From assembly GCF_024643205.1 (NCBI RefSeq), contig NZ_JAMKQJ010000001.1, positions 1-64,000 of the forward strand: a stretch of 64,000 bases of DNA. Direction: 5' to 3'. The stretch is from Parapedobacter tibetensis (GTDB lineage: Bacteria > Bacteroidota > Bacteroidia > Sphingobacteriales > Sphingobacteriaceae). This document shows, one piece after another, positions 52,114 through 61,400 of the stretch. A model generated the notes under the pieces. That model was given only the letters and a program-made list of their open reading frames with translations, had not been told where the DNA came from and ran no database searches. The translations under genes and the position numbers were made by a program. How positions within the stretch are numbered: the stretch's first letter is position 1; each line of letters starts with the position of its first letter.

Positions 52114-55100
52114 TTAAGCCTCATACGTATTTCTCACCTTCGTCATGTAACCAATGCCCGGTTGTACGTTGATTTCCTCCAGCACATAGTACACGCGCTC
52201 ATTGCGCAACGCTTTGGACACTTCTGATTCCGGATCGTTGGCATCACCGAAGATGATGGCATTTGCGGAACACGCCGAGCTACAAGCCAACTTGATATCC
52301 CCATCCTTCAATGGGCGTTTTTCCATCTTGGCTTTCAACTTGCCGGCCTGGATACGTTGGATACACATCGAGCATTTTTCCATTACCCCACGTGAACGTG
52401 AAACCACATCTGGGTTCAATACCAGTTGGGTAAATTCATTGTTCAAATAATTATCAAAGCGCGAATCGTTCCAGTAGTTGAACCAGTTGAAACGGCGTAC
52501 CTTATACGGACAGTTATTGGCGCAATAGCGTGTGCCGAAGCACCGGTTGTAGGCCATATGATTCAGTCCTTCTGACGAGTGCACGGTAGCCAAAACCGGA
52601 CATACCGTCTCGCAAGGTGCGTGGGCACAATGCTGGCACAGCATGGGTTGATGCACCACCGACACGTTTTCAAAGTCGTCCAACCGGTTGATGTCATCTT
52701 CCTTGGTATATGCCGCGCCGTCTTGTTCGATGGCATAATAACGGTCAATACGTATCCAGTGCATCTCGCGACGGCGACGCACTTCATCGCGGCCCACCAC
52801 GGGAATGTTGTTTTCAATATTACAGGCTACGATACATGAACCACAACCGGTACAGGCATTGAGGTCAATAGCCATTACCCATTTATGTCCCGGCTGTTCA
52901 TATTTATTCCACAAATCGTATGTTTTGTGTGAATCCGTCCATTTTCCGGCATTATGGCCTGGGTTTTCCTTGTATTTCGCAAACGTTGTCTCCCGAATTA
53001 CGTTCCGTCCTTCGATGGTATGGTGTGTTTGCGTTTGGGCTAGTTCATAAGAGCCACTGGCCTTACTCAGCTTTGCTGTGGTATTGAATTGCAACGTACC
53101 ATTAGCCAATCTGACAAAAGGATATGCATTCTGGCCTACATTGTTCCCGGCTTTACCCGCCTTGGTGCGACCATATCCTATAGCAATGGAAACGGATCCC
53201 ATGGCCTGACCGGGTTGCATCAAAACGGGCAGGATAACCGAGTAACCATTTTCGCCTTCCACCTCTACCAGGCTGTTTTCGCCCAGTCCCAAGGACTCAG
53301 CAAATTTAGGGTTAAGGGCAGCGTAATTGTCCCAGGTCACTTTGGATACTGGATCTGGCAATTCGTGCAGGTAAGCGTTGTTGCCCTGCTTGCCATCCTT
53401 GAGCGCTACACTTTGGTAGAGCTGTACTTCCACATCTTTAGCTAATCCCTTGCTTTGTGTCACGATAGCATTAGCCACGTTGCCAAGCACTGAAAAATCA
53501 AAGCTATAGGCCGTTGCCGGTTGCTCGTCCTTGTATTCAAAACCTGTTTGAAGCACATCCTTCCATGTCTTGCTACTTCCGGCGAGGATATGTTGCTCCC
53601 AATTATTTTTTACAAAGGCATAGTAGTCGGTTTTCTCGCCAGCCCAAAGCAAAACACTGTGCTCCACTTGGCGGGTGTTGTACACAGGATTAATCGTGGG
53701 CTGTACAATGGTATAGTATCCACCACGGGGATGTGCATCACCCCAAGATTCAAGAAAGTTATGGTTGGGGGCAATGGCGTCCAACTCCGAAGCCGTTTCG
53801 TCCTCACGGTCAGCAAAAGAGAGTTTGAACTTGATTTTGCCTAACGCTTCTTTCACCACCTCCGTATTGTAATAATCATACAATGGGTTGCTATTCAGGA
53901 AAAACGCCACATCCACCGCTCCCCTATTCGCTTCGGCTAAGAAGGAGGCAAATGCCTCGTCGTTACCCTTGAACTGGTAGGATGGATTATCTAAATCGAT
54001 GGTCGCCCCATAGCTTTCCAATGCCACGTTGATGGCATTGACCAAGGTCTGGATAGCCACATCGTTGGCACCTGCCACGACTACCGCCTTACCCCTTGCC
54101 TGCTTTAATTCCTGGGCCACCAGCTTGAGCGCCGTCTGCGCCTTGGCATTAGAGGATAATGCCCCTGCCAAGGTATTTCCCGTAATCTCGTTATATAGGG
54201 CAATCAACAATGGCCCTTCTTCCGAAGGTTTGACGGCGATACGTACATCGGCATTGGTACCGGTGAGGCTCAAGCCGCCCTCAAACTGGATATGACGCGA
54301 CATCTTGCCTTTTTTGAGACTCTTATAATCGCGGTTGGAAATGTATTGTTGCGTATGTTCTTCACCGCTGAGCCATGTGCCCAGAAAGTCGGCGGCTATG
54401 CTCACCACGACATCGGCATTGTCAAACCGGTAATGCGGTACCACGGCTTTGCCGAAGCTGTTTTGGTTGGCTTTGATGATGCCGCTATAAGAAACCGTAT
54501 CCACTTCTACCAATTGGGCAGTGGGATATTTTTCGGTAAACCTGGCAATGGCGGCAATTGCCGAGGGGCTATTTATCGTGGACGATACAATGCGGATTTG
54601 CTTTCCAGCGGCATTGGCTGCTTCCAAAGCAGTTACTACCTGCGTATCCAGTTCGTCCCAAGTGGTATCAGTGCCGTGGAATTTTGGCCCCTTCAACTTG
54701 GACATGTCATACAAATCCAGCACGGACGCTTGCGTTGATGCATCTGTACCGCAATTCAATCCTTTCGCGGCGGGATTAGCTTCCAACAAAATCGGGCGCC
54801 CTTCTCGGGTCCTTACCAATACACTTTGGCCATTGAAACTGGAGGCATAGAAATTAGGAATCCCAGGGGTCACCTCCTCCGGTTTAATCAGATAGGGAAC
54901 AGCTTTATGTACAGGTGTACGGTTACACGCCGCCAAGGTCACCGCTCCTACCCCAAAGCCTAATGCTTTCAGGAAATCGCGACGTGGGGTCTTGGTGCTC
55001 AATCCAGCTTCATTCAATACGTCCTCAACAGGAATCGGTTCTGCAAACTCGCTTTTGTTCTTATTTACAAAAGCTGGCGTCTGCTGCAATTCTTCCAAAC

Positions 55101-55128
55101 CTTTCCAATAGTTCTTGTTGCTATCCAT
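52114..55128 (-). CDS. actB: Alternative complex III iron-sulfur subunit ActB
   Basis: The 1004-residue protein starts with an extended N-terminus and a variant Tat signal (KTPRRDFLKALGFGVGAVTL, then AAC). The large molybdopterin-oxidoreductase-like domain follows; in Act it carries no cofactor. The C-terminal ~250 residues form a ferredoxin-like subunit with four clusters: CTGCGSCIVACNIENNIPVV, CQHCAHAPCETVCPV, CFGTRYCANNCPYKVRRFNW and CSMCIQRIQ...CSSAC. The fusion of both parts is the normal form of ActB. It links the heme subunit ActA to the membrane subunits. Confidence 0.95.
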   Translation of the reverse strand: MDSNKNYWKGLEELQQTPAFVNKNKSEFAEPIPVEDVLNEAGLSTKTPRRDFLKALGFGVGAVTLAACNRTPVHKAVPYLIKPEEVTPGIPNFYASSFNGQSVLVRTREGRPILLEANPAAKGLNCGTDASTQASVLDLYDMSKLKGPKFHGTDTTWDELDTQVVTALEAANAAGKQIRIVSSTINSPSAIAAIARFTEKYPTAQLVEVDTVSYSGIIKANQNSFGKAVVPHYRFDNADVVVSIAADFLGTWLSGEEHTQQYISNRDYKSLKKGKMSRHIQFEGGLSLTGTNADVRIAVKPSEEGPLLIALYNEITGNTLAGALSSNAKAQTALKLVAQELKQARGKAVVVAGANDVAIQTLVNAINVALESYGATIDLDNPSYQFKGNDEAFASFLAEANRGAVDVAFFLNSNPLYDYYNTEVVKEALGKIKFKLSFADREDETASELDAIAPNHNFLESWGDAHPRGGYYTIVQPTINPVYNTRQVEHSVLLWAGEKTDYYAFVKNNWEQHILAGSSKTWKDVLQTGFEYKDEQPATAYSFDFSVLGNVANAIVTQSKGLAKDVEVQLYQSVALKDGKQGNNAYLHELPDPVSKVTWDNYAALNPKFAESLGLGENSLVEVEGENGYSVILPVLMQPGQAMGSVSIAIGYGRTKAGKAGNNVGQNAYPFVRLANGTLQFNTTAKLSKASGSYELAQTQTHHTIEGRNVIRETTFAKYKENPGHNAGKWTDSHKTYDLWNKYEQPGHKWVMAIDLNACTGCGSCIVACNIENNIPVVGRDEVRRRREMHWIRIDRYYAIEQDGAAYTKEDDINRLDDFENVSVVHQPMLCQHCAHAPCETVCPVLATVHSSEGLNHMAYNRCFGTRYCANNCPYKVRRFNWFNYWNDSRFDNYLNNEFTQLVLNPDVVSRSRGVMEKCSMCIQRIQAGKLKAKMEKRPLKDGDIKLACSSACSANAIIFGDANDPESEVSKALRNERVYYVLEEINVQPGIGYMTKVRNTYEA

Positions 55129-55163
55129 TTAAGCTATATATAAGATTGCGTATATCTTCGTAA

Positions 55164-56444
55164 TTAATAATGGCATTTGCCACACTCTAATCCACCTAAT
55201 AGCGCTGCGGTCACTTTCTCGCCCTTCTTCAGTTTCTCATGCGCCGCAATCAATTGTTCGTAGTAAGCATTATCGGCATTCACCTCCGTATTTTGGTGGC
55301 AATCTATACACCATTTCATCGTCAGTTGTGAATATTGGTAAACCTCTTCCATGGTTTCTACTGGACCATGGCAAGTTTGGCATTCTACACCAGCTACTAC
55401 CACGTGTTGCGAGTGGTTAAAGTAGGCGAAATCAGGCAAGTTGTGGATGCGTACCCATTCGATCGGTCGGGTATTCGGTCCATATTCCATGGTCTCGGGG
55501 TCATAGTCCAATGCACGGTATATTTTTGCGATTTCGGGTGAGAGTTCCCCATCGTATTTTTCGCTGGCTGTAATACCCGTATGGCAATTCATACATACAT
55601 TGGCAGATGGTATGGAAGCATTCTTGGATTTATATGCCCCTCCATGGCAATATTGGCAGTCAATTTGGTTGACACCAGCATGCAATTGGTGTGAGAATTT
55701 GATGGGTTGCACAGGCATGTACCCTTCATGCACCCCTACGTTCCACAAGGTTTTCCATCCAGCGGAACCCAGAAATATAATGAGCATAAGTACGGCGAAA
55801 AACACCAATTTCTTGTTCTTCGCCAATCTTTTGAGCATGGCTACATAATCCTTGCCGGGAGCCTGTGCTACGGGTTGTGGGATAAGGTCCTTGTTGCTGG
55901 TAATCACACGTTCCAGTGTACGGATGACCTTATTGAGTACCAAAATGACCACAAATGCCAATACAATCACGGCTATCAAACCAATGATCATAAAATTGTT
56001 TACATCACTGCTTGCGGTTCCCGCGGTTCCGCCACCACCTGTCGCTCCATCTGCACCTGCAGCTGCCTTTTTATCTTCTTCCGATTTGACGTAAGCCAGT
56101 ATATTCTTGATTTGGTCTTCCGAAAACTGGGGGAAAGCCGTCATCGTACTATTCGGAAATTGGGCATCCAATTCCTTTGCAATGGGATCACCGGAAGCAA
56201 TTACAGATGGTGCGTTATGGATCCACTTCAACAACCACGCTTCGTCTCGGCGTTCGTTTACACCAGCCAACTCTGGTCCGGTAAGCTTGCCAAACACCTT
56301 ATGACATGTAGAGCAATTAGCTTTGAAAAGCTTTGCCCCTTCCTTCACATCCTGGGCCTGCAATGCAGAAACTGCAAACAACAACACCAACACCAAGGAT
56401 ACCGGCCGCGCAATTCGTTCAAAAACTAATGAGATATTTCTCAT
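55164..56444 (-). CDS. actA: Alternative complex III hexaheme cytochrome c subunit ActA
   Basis: The open frame starts with GTG at 56528; the ATG at 56444 is preferred because it begins a signal peptide (ERIARPVSLVLVLLFAVSAL, then QAQ). A single-heme class I domain comes first (C44-S-T-C47-H48), then a Gly/Ala-rich linker, a membrane span (NNFMIIGLIAVIVLAFVVIL), a second span (LVFFAVLMLIIFLGSAGWKT) and a pentaheme domain with CQYCH, CMNCH, CQTCH, CIDCH and CGKCH, the last next to the C-terminus. Six hemes in total. It is the first gene of the respiratory operon. Confidence 0.93.
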   Translation of the reverse strand: MRNISLVFERIARPVSLVLVLLFAVSALQAQDVKEGAKLFKANCSTCHKVFGKLTGPELAGVNERRDEAWLLKWIHNAPSVIASGDPIAKELDAQFPNSTMTAFPQFSEDQIKNILAYVKSEEDKKAAAGADGATGGGGTAGTASSDVNNFMIIGLIAVIVLAFVVILVLNKVIRTLERVITSNKDLIPQPVAQAPGKDYVAMLKRLAKNKKLVFFAVLMLIIFLGSAGWKTLWNVGVHEGYMPVQPIKFSHQLHAGVNQIDCQYCHGGAYKSKNASIPSANVCMNCHTGITASEKYDGELSPEIAKIYRALDYDPETMEYGPNTRPIEWVRIHNLPDFAYFNHSQHVVVAGVECQTCHGPVETMEEVYQYSQLTMKWCIDCHQNTEVNADNAYYEQLIAAHEKLKKGEKVTAALLGGLECGKCHY

Positions 56445-56527
56445 ACTGAGCACTTTATACAGTTTATGATGAATGTAAAAATATGGGTTATCTGTACTAA
56501 TGGATTTACACCCTTTTAACAATGGCA

Positions 56528-56560
56528 CAAAAGTATAACTAATTGGCGTATCGGTGACAA
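56528..56560 (-). promoter_or_regulatory. Promoter of the act-oxidase operon
   Basis: On the - strand TTG (56560-56558), 22 bases, then TACTTTTG (56535-56528) fits the Bacteroidota pattern, at the long end of the spacing range. It implies a leader of about 75 bases before actA. The rest of the gap up to msrB is A+T-rich and holds the MITE-like copy B but no gene. Confidence 0.5.
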
Positions 56561-56723
56561 TTTGATGACTGAATTTAATAATTTATAATCGTTCTAAATT
56601 GATGAATAATTGCGATTACAGCCCGTATAGCGTATTTTGTAGCAAGAGCGACCAGGAACCGTAAGCTTAAAAAATTCCAGAAATTTGTGTTTTTAATAAT
56701 AATTTTTTAATATACGAAAGGGT

Positions 56724-56897
56724 ATAATTAGTGTCTGTCTATCATATTGAAAAAGATGGAACACGGATGACACGGATCAAGCAGATAATCGTCGATTTTC
56801 GATCATTATCGGTGTAAATTCGCAATATCCGTATCATCTGCCTTCTATTTTAGTTTATGCTATCCAAGACACCGACTTTATGGACAGACGATAATTA
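56724..56897. mobile_element. MITE-like 160-bp element, copy B, with 7-bp direct repeats
   Basis: The element is 56731-56890. ATAATTA occurs directly at both sides (56724-56730 and 56891-56897), as expected for a target duplication. The ends GTGTCTGTCTATCATA and CTTTATGGACAGACG share the inverted motif GTCTGTC(T/C)AT. The interior (GATGGAACACGGATGACACG; TATCCAAGACACCGACTTTA) matches copy A at 35027-35176 and encodes no protein. It lies between the act promoter and msrB. Confidence 0.8.
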
Positions 56898-56980
56898 TTG
56901 ATCATAAAACTTTTTGCTATATTTTCTGTATATTCGCATAATGGTGAATGACATTTTTTACTGTTGTCAAAACTATTTTT

Positions 56981-57457
56981 ATGAGAATTATATTGTTTAT
57001 TTTGACATTATTACCCGTTCACCTGGCATGTGGGCAAGCTACCAACCAACGCCAACCGAAGACGGTTTCAATTGAAAACAAAATGGATACGACAAAATAT
57101 AACAAACTGACACCTGAAGAAGCGTATATCATCCTCCATAAAGGTACCGAAAGGCCCTTCACTGGCGCATTACTTAACAACAAAGCCAAGGGCACTTATG
57201 TATGCAAACGCTGTGATGCCCCTCTTTATGAGTCAGAAGACAAATTCGAATCCGATTGCGGCTGGCCAAGTTTCGACGATGAAATCAAGGGTGCTGTCAA
57301 GCGTATACCGGATGCCGATGGGCGTCGTACCGAAATCGTATGTGCCAACTGCAATGGGCATTTGGGCCATATGTTTATCGGGGAACGGTTTACAGCGAAA
57401 AACACACGCCATTGTGTCAATTCATTGTCGATGAAATTTGTGCCTGCTGAACCTTAA
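56981..57457 (+). CDS. msrB: Peptide-methionine (R)-S-oxide reductase MsrB, exported
   Basis: The ATG at 56981 is preferred over 56948 since it starts a signal peptide (MRIILFILTLLPVHLACGQ). The MsrB domain covers about residues 36-155. It has the zinc ligands C75 and C78 (CKRCDAP) and C121 and C124 (CANCNGHLGHMF), the resolving-Cys region DCGWPSFDDE and the catalytic C145 in NTRHCVNSLSMKF. It repairs oxidised methionine residues in exported proteins. LACGQ is not a canonical lipobox, so it is soluble periplasmic or a lipoprotein. Confidence 0.93.
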   Translation: MRIILFILTLLPVHLACGQATNQRQPKTVSIENKMDTTKYNKLTPEEAYIILHKGTERPFTGALLNNKAKGTYVCKRCDAPLYESEDKFESDCGWPSFDDEIKGAVKRIPDADGRRTEIVCANCNGHLGHMFIGERFTAKNTRHCVNSLSMKFVPAEP

Positions 57458-57511
57458 GTTGAAAAGTTCGAAGTCCGAAAGACCGGAAGTTCATTGACTA
57501 CCACCATATAG

Positions 57512-58405
57512 CTAAAGTAACCCCATCACGCTGCCGAATCGGTAGCTCAACCCGATTTCATGGGTGGAGTTGCCGATGCGCCTGTTGAGCTGCTCGTTGC
57601 CGGGGTTGAACTGGTAGCTGTAACCCAGCCCAAAGCCGAGGAAGTTGACCTGCAGCATTCCCGCGAGGTCGCCGTAGCTCCGGACGTTGGCCCCCAAGCC
57701 GAAGGCCCTCTTCACGAAAAACATCGCCGATACCTCCGCCTGCGGACGCAGGCTCTCCGAATAGGTAACCAGCACTGATGGCCTGAACTGAAAATCCGTA
57801 CCCAGATCGAACAGCGCTCCCGCCGTAAGGTGGTACACATTCCGGAAGTTATAGCGGCTGTCCGAATCCACCCCCAGGCTGCCCAGCATCAGCCGCGGCA
57901 GCGAAAGCCCTACATAGTACCGCTCCGGGCGGTAGAGCACCACCCCGAAGCCCACCAGTGCGTCCGTCTCCATAATGTCCTCCCGGAAGGCCGGGTCTTG
58001 CGGGTCGAGCTGCGAAAAGCGACCGTCCAGGTAGCTGAAGCCCGCGTTGAGTGACAGCCCCAAGTATTCTGATTCCGAAATACGGATGGCCTTGGCGAAG
58101 AATACCGAGGCCTCGGTGAGTTTCTCCACCGCCATGCTTTCATGTCGCATGTTAATGCCCGCGGTGGCACCAAACCGCTGGAAGCCGAGGTGCCCGCTCC
58201 CCCAAAATACCGAGGGTGCACCGTCGAGCCCTACCCATTGTCTGCGGCCGATGATGCTGACCTCCCCTTCCCCATGGATGAGGCTCGCCGCTGGGTTGAG
58301 TACTGTGCGCAGTTGCCCATGCTGGGTGTGCGTAAGTGGCTGTTGGGCCCGAAGGCAGGTACCCGCCAACACCCCTACTATCGTTATTAAAAGATACCTT
58401 TTCAT
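57512..58405 (-). CDS. PorP/SprF-family type IX secretion outer-membrane protein
   Basis: The 297-residue protein has a signal peptide (MKRYLLITIVGVLAGTCLRA, then QQ) and the PorP/SprF pattern: NPAASLIHGEGEVSIIGRRQ near the N-terminus, followed by beta-strand repeats (YLGLSLNAGFSYLDGRFSQL; YYVGLSLPRLMLGSLGVDSD) and a C-terminal GNSTHEIGLSYRFG. Members hold or help export T9SS substrates with type B sorting domains. It follows the giant adhesin gene by 94 bases; adhesin plus PorP/SprF pairs are a standard arrangement. Confidence 0.9.
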   Translation of the reverse strand: MKRYLLITIVGVLAGTCLRAQQPLTHTQHGQLRTVLNPAASLIHGEGEVSIIGRRQWVGLDGAPSVFWGSGHLGFQRFGATAGINMRHESMAVEKLTEASVFFAKAIRISESEYLGLSLNAGFSYLDGRFSQLDPQDPAFREDIMETDALVGFGVVLYRPERYYVGLSLPRLMLGSLGVDSDSRYNFRNVYHLTAGALFDLGTDFQFRPSVLVTYSESLRPQAEVSAMFFVKRAFGLGANVRSYGDLAGMLQVNFLGFGLGYSYQFNPGNEQLNRRIGNSTHEIGLSYRFGSVMGLL

Positions 58406-58499
58406 TTTTATTGCTTATTTGTCTATTCGCTGTTCCTTGATTTGCAAATCTGCCCATTCGCCAATCTGCGACATGCGTATCCGCGAATCTGCAAATTGG

Positions 58500-61400
58500 T
58501 TAATACCCCAGCACAAACCACCCCTTCTCGTGCCTCCAACTGCCACTCACCTTCACCTCCACGATATAGAAATACGTACCCGCCGGCAGCAATAGCTGCG
58601 CCGTGCTGATGCCCCGGAACGACACCCGGTTGTTGTCGTACCCGCTGGCCTCCCACAGCAGCGTGCCGTTGCGATTGAATATCGTTACCCGATTCTCCGG
58701 ATAGTCCTGTATTGCTTCGATCATCAGGTATTCGTTGATGCCGTCGCCGTTGGGCGACACCGCGGGATGTACCCGGATCGGCAAATCGGATGATGGATCC
58801 ACCACCCGGATGGTGACAGTCACCGGCTCAGCAGCTTCATAATTGCCGTCACCTACTTGCGTGGCCGTAATCGTAACCGTGCCCAAGCGCAGTATATCCA
58901 ATGTCAAACCATCCAACGTAGCCACTTGGGAGTTATCCAAGGTGAGCACGATGGGCAGGCCACTTGAGGCCGTCACATCCAGTTGAATGTTGTCCGCGTC
59001 ACGATGTACTTCCATCGGCGCATTGAACGTGATGGTCTGGGCGGCTTTGCGTACCATCAGTACCTGCGTGGCTTCTGGGCGGTTGCTGTAATTGCTGTTC
59101 TCGGGAACGGTGGCCGTGATGGTGGTTGTACCCGCGCCCGTGATGTGTATTTGACCATCGACGATTTCGGCCACTGCGGCATCGCTGCTGGTATAGCTTA
59201 CCTCCTCACCGCTAGTGGCTGCCGCCCCGGCGTCGAAGTCCGCATCGCCATAAGTCTTCTCCGGTATTGTGGGGAAATCGATGTTGCGCGTAGCCGGTGT
59301 AATGGTCAGGTCGGCGGTCAGTATCAGGTCTTCGTAACTGTCTCCGCTAACGGTAGCGGTCACTTCCTGTGTGCCCACATCCGTACGGCTGTTGCCCGTG
59401 TAAGTTACCGAAATGCCGTCCAGCAGCTCGCCTTCTATCCCCAGCGACTTGTTCATTCCGTCGTAGGTAAAGGAGGCATCTTCCAATGTGATACCCGTGA
59501 TCACAGCTGGAGTAATTGCTAGCGAGCCTTCCTCGGAGGTGATCGCATAGTTATCACCGGCCGACAGGTTGCCCTGCGTAATCGCATAGTCACCCACATC
59601 TTCTCCCGCATCTCGGGACAGTGTGCCCGTAAAGGCATCGTCACCGATCAACTCAGGGGCAAAGGTGTAGGTCAATGCCGGATCATCCGAACCGAATACC
59701 TTGGACTTATTGTCTGCTGTCACCGTAATTTCCAGCGGTGTAACGGTCAGTTCGGCCGTCAGTTCCACATCCTCATAATTGTCCCCACCGTCGATTGCCG
59801 CGGTTACCGTCTGCGTGCCCGCATCCGTGCGTCCGTTGTTCCGGTACGTCACTGACACGCCTTCCGGCAGCTCGCCGGTGATGGTCAGTGAATGCAATTG
59901 CCCGTTGTAAGCCACCGTGACGTCTTCCAACGTAATACCGTTTATGGTTGCGCTATATTGCATTTCCAATAGGTTGGATGCACTATTTCCATTGTTACCG
60001 ATATTTATTGCCACATCGGCAGGCACAGAAAGCTGTACAGTTCCACCAGCGGAGGGTGTCACAAGGAAAGTGTATGTAATATTATCAGTGGTCTGCAAAT
60101 CGCTCAACGTAGCGTTGGTACCCATCATATCCCCGATTGTAAATCCGGTGACCGCCTCACTGAATGTCGCAGTAACGGTGAATGGCCCGTTCACAGGAGA
60201 TATGGCTTCGGTTGACAGCGTTACAGAAGGAACCCCGGCATTGACCATGATGTTGATTGTGTCATTATCTGTTTGTGCTCCACCGGATCCATTTAATCCC
60301 AGATCGTTTGTCGTAATCTGCAAACTGGCCGCTCCATTATAGCCAGGTGTTGGGTGGAACAACACCCCGTTTAGTGCTAAGTTGATATCGGCGATGGTAC
60401 CTTCGAAGGTAATGGTACCGTCATTCGTCCCATCACCTGTGATGAAGGACAATCCCGTTGTGCCAGCCAACGTCATCAGACCATTGCTGGCCGTCAATGT
60501 CACCTGTACCGTGCCACCTCCAGCATCGACGTCGGATATAGATATCGCATTGCCATTGCCGCTGCTGAATACCAGCACACCGTCTTGGTCGACCGACTGG
60601 GCGGCCGGAACGGTATTCACCGGCGCATCGTTTATTGCGGTTACCATCAGTGTGACCGTAGTGGCATCCGCTTCGGAGCTGCCGGTGCCCGAATTGCCCG
60701 GATCGGCTCCGGTATGGCCGCCGTCATCAATGCTTACCGTGAGCGTTACATTATTCGTAGCGTTGAGCGCAGTGGTGAAATTAAGGCCACTTGCTACGAT
60801 AAACAAATTGAGGTCTGCGATTGTCCCCACCAATGTCAATGACGTCGTTCCCGATCCACTGACCGTCACTCCGCTGCCCGATGTGGCGGAGAGCGCTCCA
60901 CTGGGTATCGAAAATGTTGCCGTAACATCCCCGCTGCCTGCATCTACATCGGCAAAGCTGATGCCCGTGAGCGGCGTTGGTACATCCTCATCCACCGCGA
61001 TGGTGGCCGGTGCGGTAATGGATGGTGCGTCATTGATTGCTTCCACGTTAAAATATACCAGCGCTGTATCACACAAGGAAGGTGTTCCATTATCGCACAC
61101 TTGATACCTCAGGCTATCCCGTCCGTTATAATCGGCATTGGGGGTATAGGTGAAACTGCCATCCGCATTCAGCACGACCGTCCCATTGACTGGCGCAATG
61201 ACCAGCGAAGCCGTCAATGCATCTCCTTCCGCATCCGAATCGTTGGTCAAGACATTTCCGGTTGCAGGCAAATCCTCATTGACCGTTATTTCATCATTCA
61301 CTGCTGCCGGAGCCGTATTCACCGCCACCACGTTAATGTCTTTTGTGGCCGGACTGCCATCGTCTGTGCCGTCATTGGCCACGAAACTGACCGTTCGGGT

